From positions 124,001-188,000 of the forward strand of contig NZ_QICL01000005.1 of assembly GCF_003201355.1 (NCBI RefSeq): a DNA stretch of 64,000 bases. Reading direction: 5' to 3'. The notes under the pieces are model-generated. The model ran no database searches and was not told where the DNA came from. It was given only the letters and a program-made list of their open reading frames with translations. Position numbers and translations under genes: made by a program. Shown here piece by piece: positions 62,636-64,000 of the stretch. The DNA is from Indolivaga alginatilytica (GTDB lineage Bacteria > Bacteroidota > Bacteroidia > Bacteroidales > Dysgonomonadaceae). Within the stretch, counting starts at the first letter, position 1. Every line of letters starts with the position of its first letter.

Positions 62636-64000
62636 ATGAAGCATCTTAAAATTATTTTTATGTGCACCCTTTTGTTGTTGATCCCAACAATGGTATATGC
62701 ACAAAGTAAAATCACGGGCAAGGTCGTGGATATAAAGAATGATCCACTAATTGGGGTCAGTGTTCTTATTAAAGGGACATCTAACGGTACTGTTACCGAT
62801 GTAGATGGAAATTTCTCATTGAATGCCGATAGTGGCATACTGACTATCAGCTATATCGGTTATAGATCACAAGAGATACCGATAACCGGTAAAACTAAAT
62901 TTAATATTGTTCTGGAAGAAGATTCTAAAATGTTAGAAGACATTGTAGTTGTAGGGTATGGTACTCAATCGAAAAGAAATCTGACAGGTGCTGTCAGCGA
63001 CATTAAATCGGATGAGTTGACCCGTACTGCTTCCACAACTACAGCAGGAGCGTTAGCCGGGAGAATACAGGGAATATCTGTAAGGGCAAAAGATGCCAGA
63101 CCCGGAAGAGGAGCTGTACTTGAAGTTCGTAATATGGGTAATCCTCTGTTTGTAATCGATGGTATTCCATATGGAGGGCAGACAGGAGGAGACTGGGTAC
63201 AATCGTCGAATGTTTCGGGTACTGATATTTTCAATTCACTCAATCTGGAAGATATAGAGAGCATATCTATATTGAAAGATGCCTCGGCTGCTATCTATGG
63301 GTTGCGTGCTGCGAGTGGAGTTGTGCTTGTAACAACAAAGAAAGGGAAGAATGACGAAAAAGTCAGAATTAATATAAACGGGCAGTATGGCTGGCAAAAC
63401 TTAACCCGGTTTCCCAAAATGGCAAGTGCGGCACAATATACCAGAGGATGGGTAGAAGCTGAACAAAATGCAGGAGTAGATCCCAGTAAATATACATATA
63501 GCCCCGAAGAATTGGCAAAATGGCAGGCAGGTACTGAACCCGGATATAAAGGCTATGATTATTATGATCTAACGATGAGGAAAAACATACCTCAGTATCA
63601 GATTAATGCAAATGTGACCGGAGGCTCCAAGAACTCCAATTATTTCCTATCGGTTTCGAACACCGGTCAGGATGCTCTTATGGAGGATTTTTCTTATGAA
63701 AGAACTAATGTACAGGCAAATCTTGAGGCTAAACTACTTAAGGGGTTGACAATTGGTACACAGATCAGTGGAAAACAGGAGAATAGCAAGGATGTCGGTC
63801 TTCCGGGTGGAGATGGTTATTTTGCGGCTATACTTGGCATGTTTTCAAACCGTCCTACGGTAGGGCCTTATGCAAATGATAATCCGAATTATATTAATCA
63901 TACGAACGATTTTTCCCGCAATCCTGCATTATTCCATCGGGATATTGCCGGATATAAAGACAACCTTTATCGAAATGCCAATATAAATTTATATGCTCAA
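62636..64000 (+). CDS. SusC/RagA-family TonB-dependent transporter, 3' part missing
   Basis: 455 codons from ATG 62636 to the right edge. Signal peptide ending TMVYA, carboxypeptidase-regulatory-like domain (SKITGKVVDIKNDPLIGVSVLIKGT, about 24-100), TonB box region MLEDIVVVGYGTQSKRNLTG, plug with NPLFVIDGIPYGGQTGG and SISILKDASAAIYGLRAASGVVLVTTKKG (about 165-240), then barrel strands. First gene of a second PUL paired with the HTCS at 58002. The glycan cannot be told from this part. Confidence 0.93.
   Translation, partial: MKHLKIIFMCTLLLLIPTMVYAQSKITGKVVDIKNDPLIGVSVLIKGTSNGTVTDVDGNFSLNADSGILTISYIGYRSQEIPITGKTKFNIVLEEDSKMLEDIVVVGYGTQSKRNLTGAVSDIKSDELTRTASTTTAGALAGRIQGISVRAKDARPGRGAVLEVRNMGNPLFVIDGIPYGGQTGGDWVQSSNVSGTDIFNSLNLEDIESISILKDASAAIYGLRAASGVVLVTTKKGKNDEKVRININGQYGWQNLTRFPKMASAAQYTRGWVEAEQNAGVDPSKYTYSPEELAKWQAGTEPGYKGYDYYDLTMRKNIPQYQINANVTGGSKNSNYFLSVSNTGQDALMEDFSYERTNVQANLEAKLLKGLTIGTQISGKQENSKDVGLPGGDGYFAAILGMFSNRPTVGPYANDNPNYINHTNDFSRNPALFHRDIAGYKDNLYRNANINLYAQ

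Noticed and set aside
62965-63264. 99-aa frame antisense to the second susC
   Set aside because: Lies within the conserved plug domain on the other strand.

Overview
The window looks like a chromosome segment of a gut- or insect-associated Bacteroidota, of Dysgonomonas/Bacteroides type. The reasons are SusC/SusD pairs, two hybrid two-component systems (HTCS), FimB/Mfa2 fimbriae, lipoproteins with S/G-C lipoboxes, AT-rich intergenic DNA, and promoters of the form TTTG-N19-TAnnTTTG instead of sigma70 boxes. The genus is inference. No rRNA, tRNA, CRISPR array, phage or transposase gene was seen.

Layout. (1) 1-1757: 5' part of a TonB-dependent receptor (minus), cut by the left edge. (2) 2383-3207: pyridoxal kinase. 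(3) 3311-8889 (minus): tripartite RND efflux operon (adaptor, pump, TolC-like channel). (4) 9151-27500 (minus): a xylan polysaccharide-utilisation locus in transcription order susC, susD, GH35-like, GH115, SASA esterase, GH3, GH67, uxuA, fructuronate-reductase-like SDR, closed by a strong terminator at 9097-9129. An HTCS gene (27950-32053) and a secreted GH43-GH10 fusion (32302-35004) lie on the plus strand beside it. Together they describe capture of glucuronoxylan, cutting by GH10/GH43, removal of (methyl)glucuronic acid by GH115 and GH67, deacetylation, xylose release by GH3, and entry of uronate carbon through fructuronate, mannonate and KDG. Both the susC and the GH43-GH10 promoter regions carry TGTWACA boxes spaced at about 21 bp, a candidate HTCS operator.

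(5) 35436-41724: housekeeping and stress genes: two GNAT acetyltransferases, a tricorn-like S41 protease, a Blc-type lipocalin lipoprotein and endonuclease IV. (6) 42059-49406 (minus): fimbrial operon with an Mfa1-like shaft subunit, a FimB/Mfa2-like anchor and two tandem paralogous large lipoproteins with a BACON-like domain and an unusual C-terminal domain. (7) 49901-51107: PhzF-family protein and a GlsB/YeaQ-type small membrane protein. (8) 51665-57876: a probable nickel or nickel-chelate uptake operon: TonB receptor, binding protein, SAM methyltransferase, FecCD permease, ATPase and NikR with all four nickel ligands. (9) 58002-64000: a second HTCS divergent from a second susC (cut by the right edge), the start of another PUL.

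Small palindromic and dispersed repeats sit between genes. Several abut or overlap stop codons, and one 81-bp repeat occurs in two diverged copies 54 kb apart.
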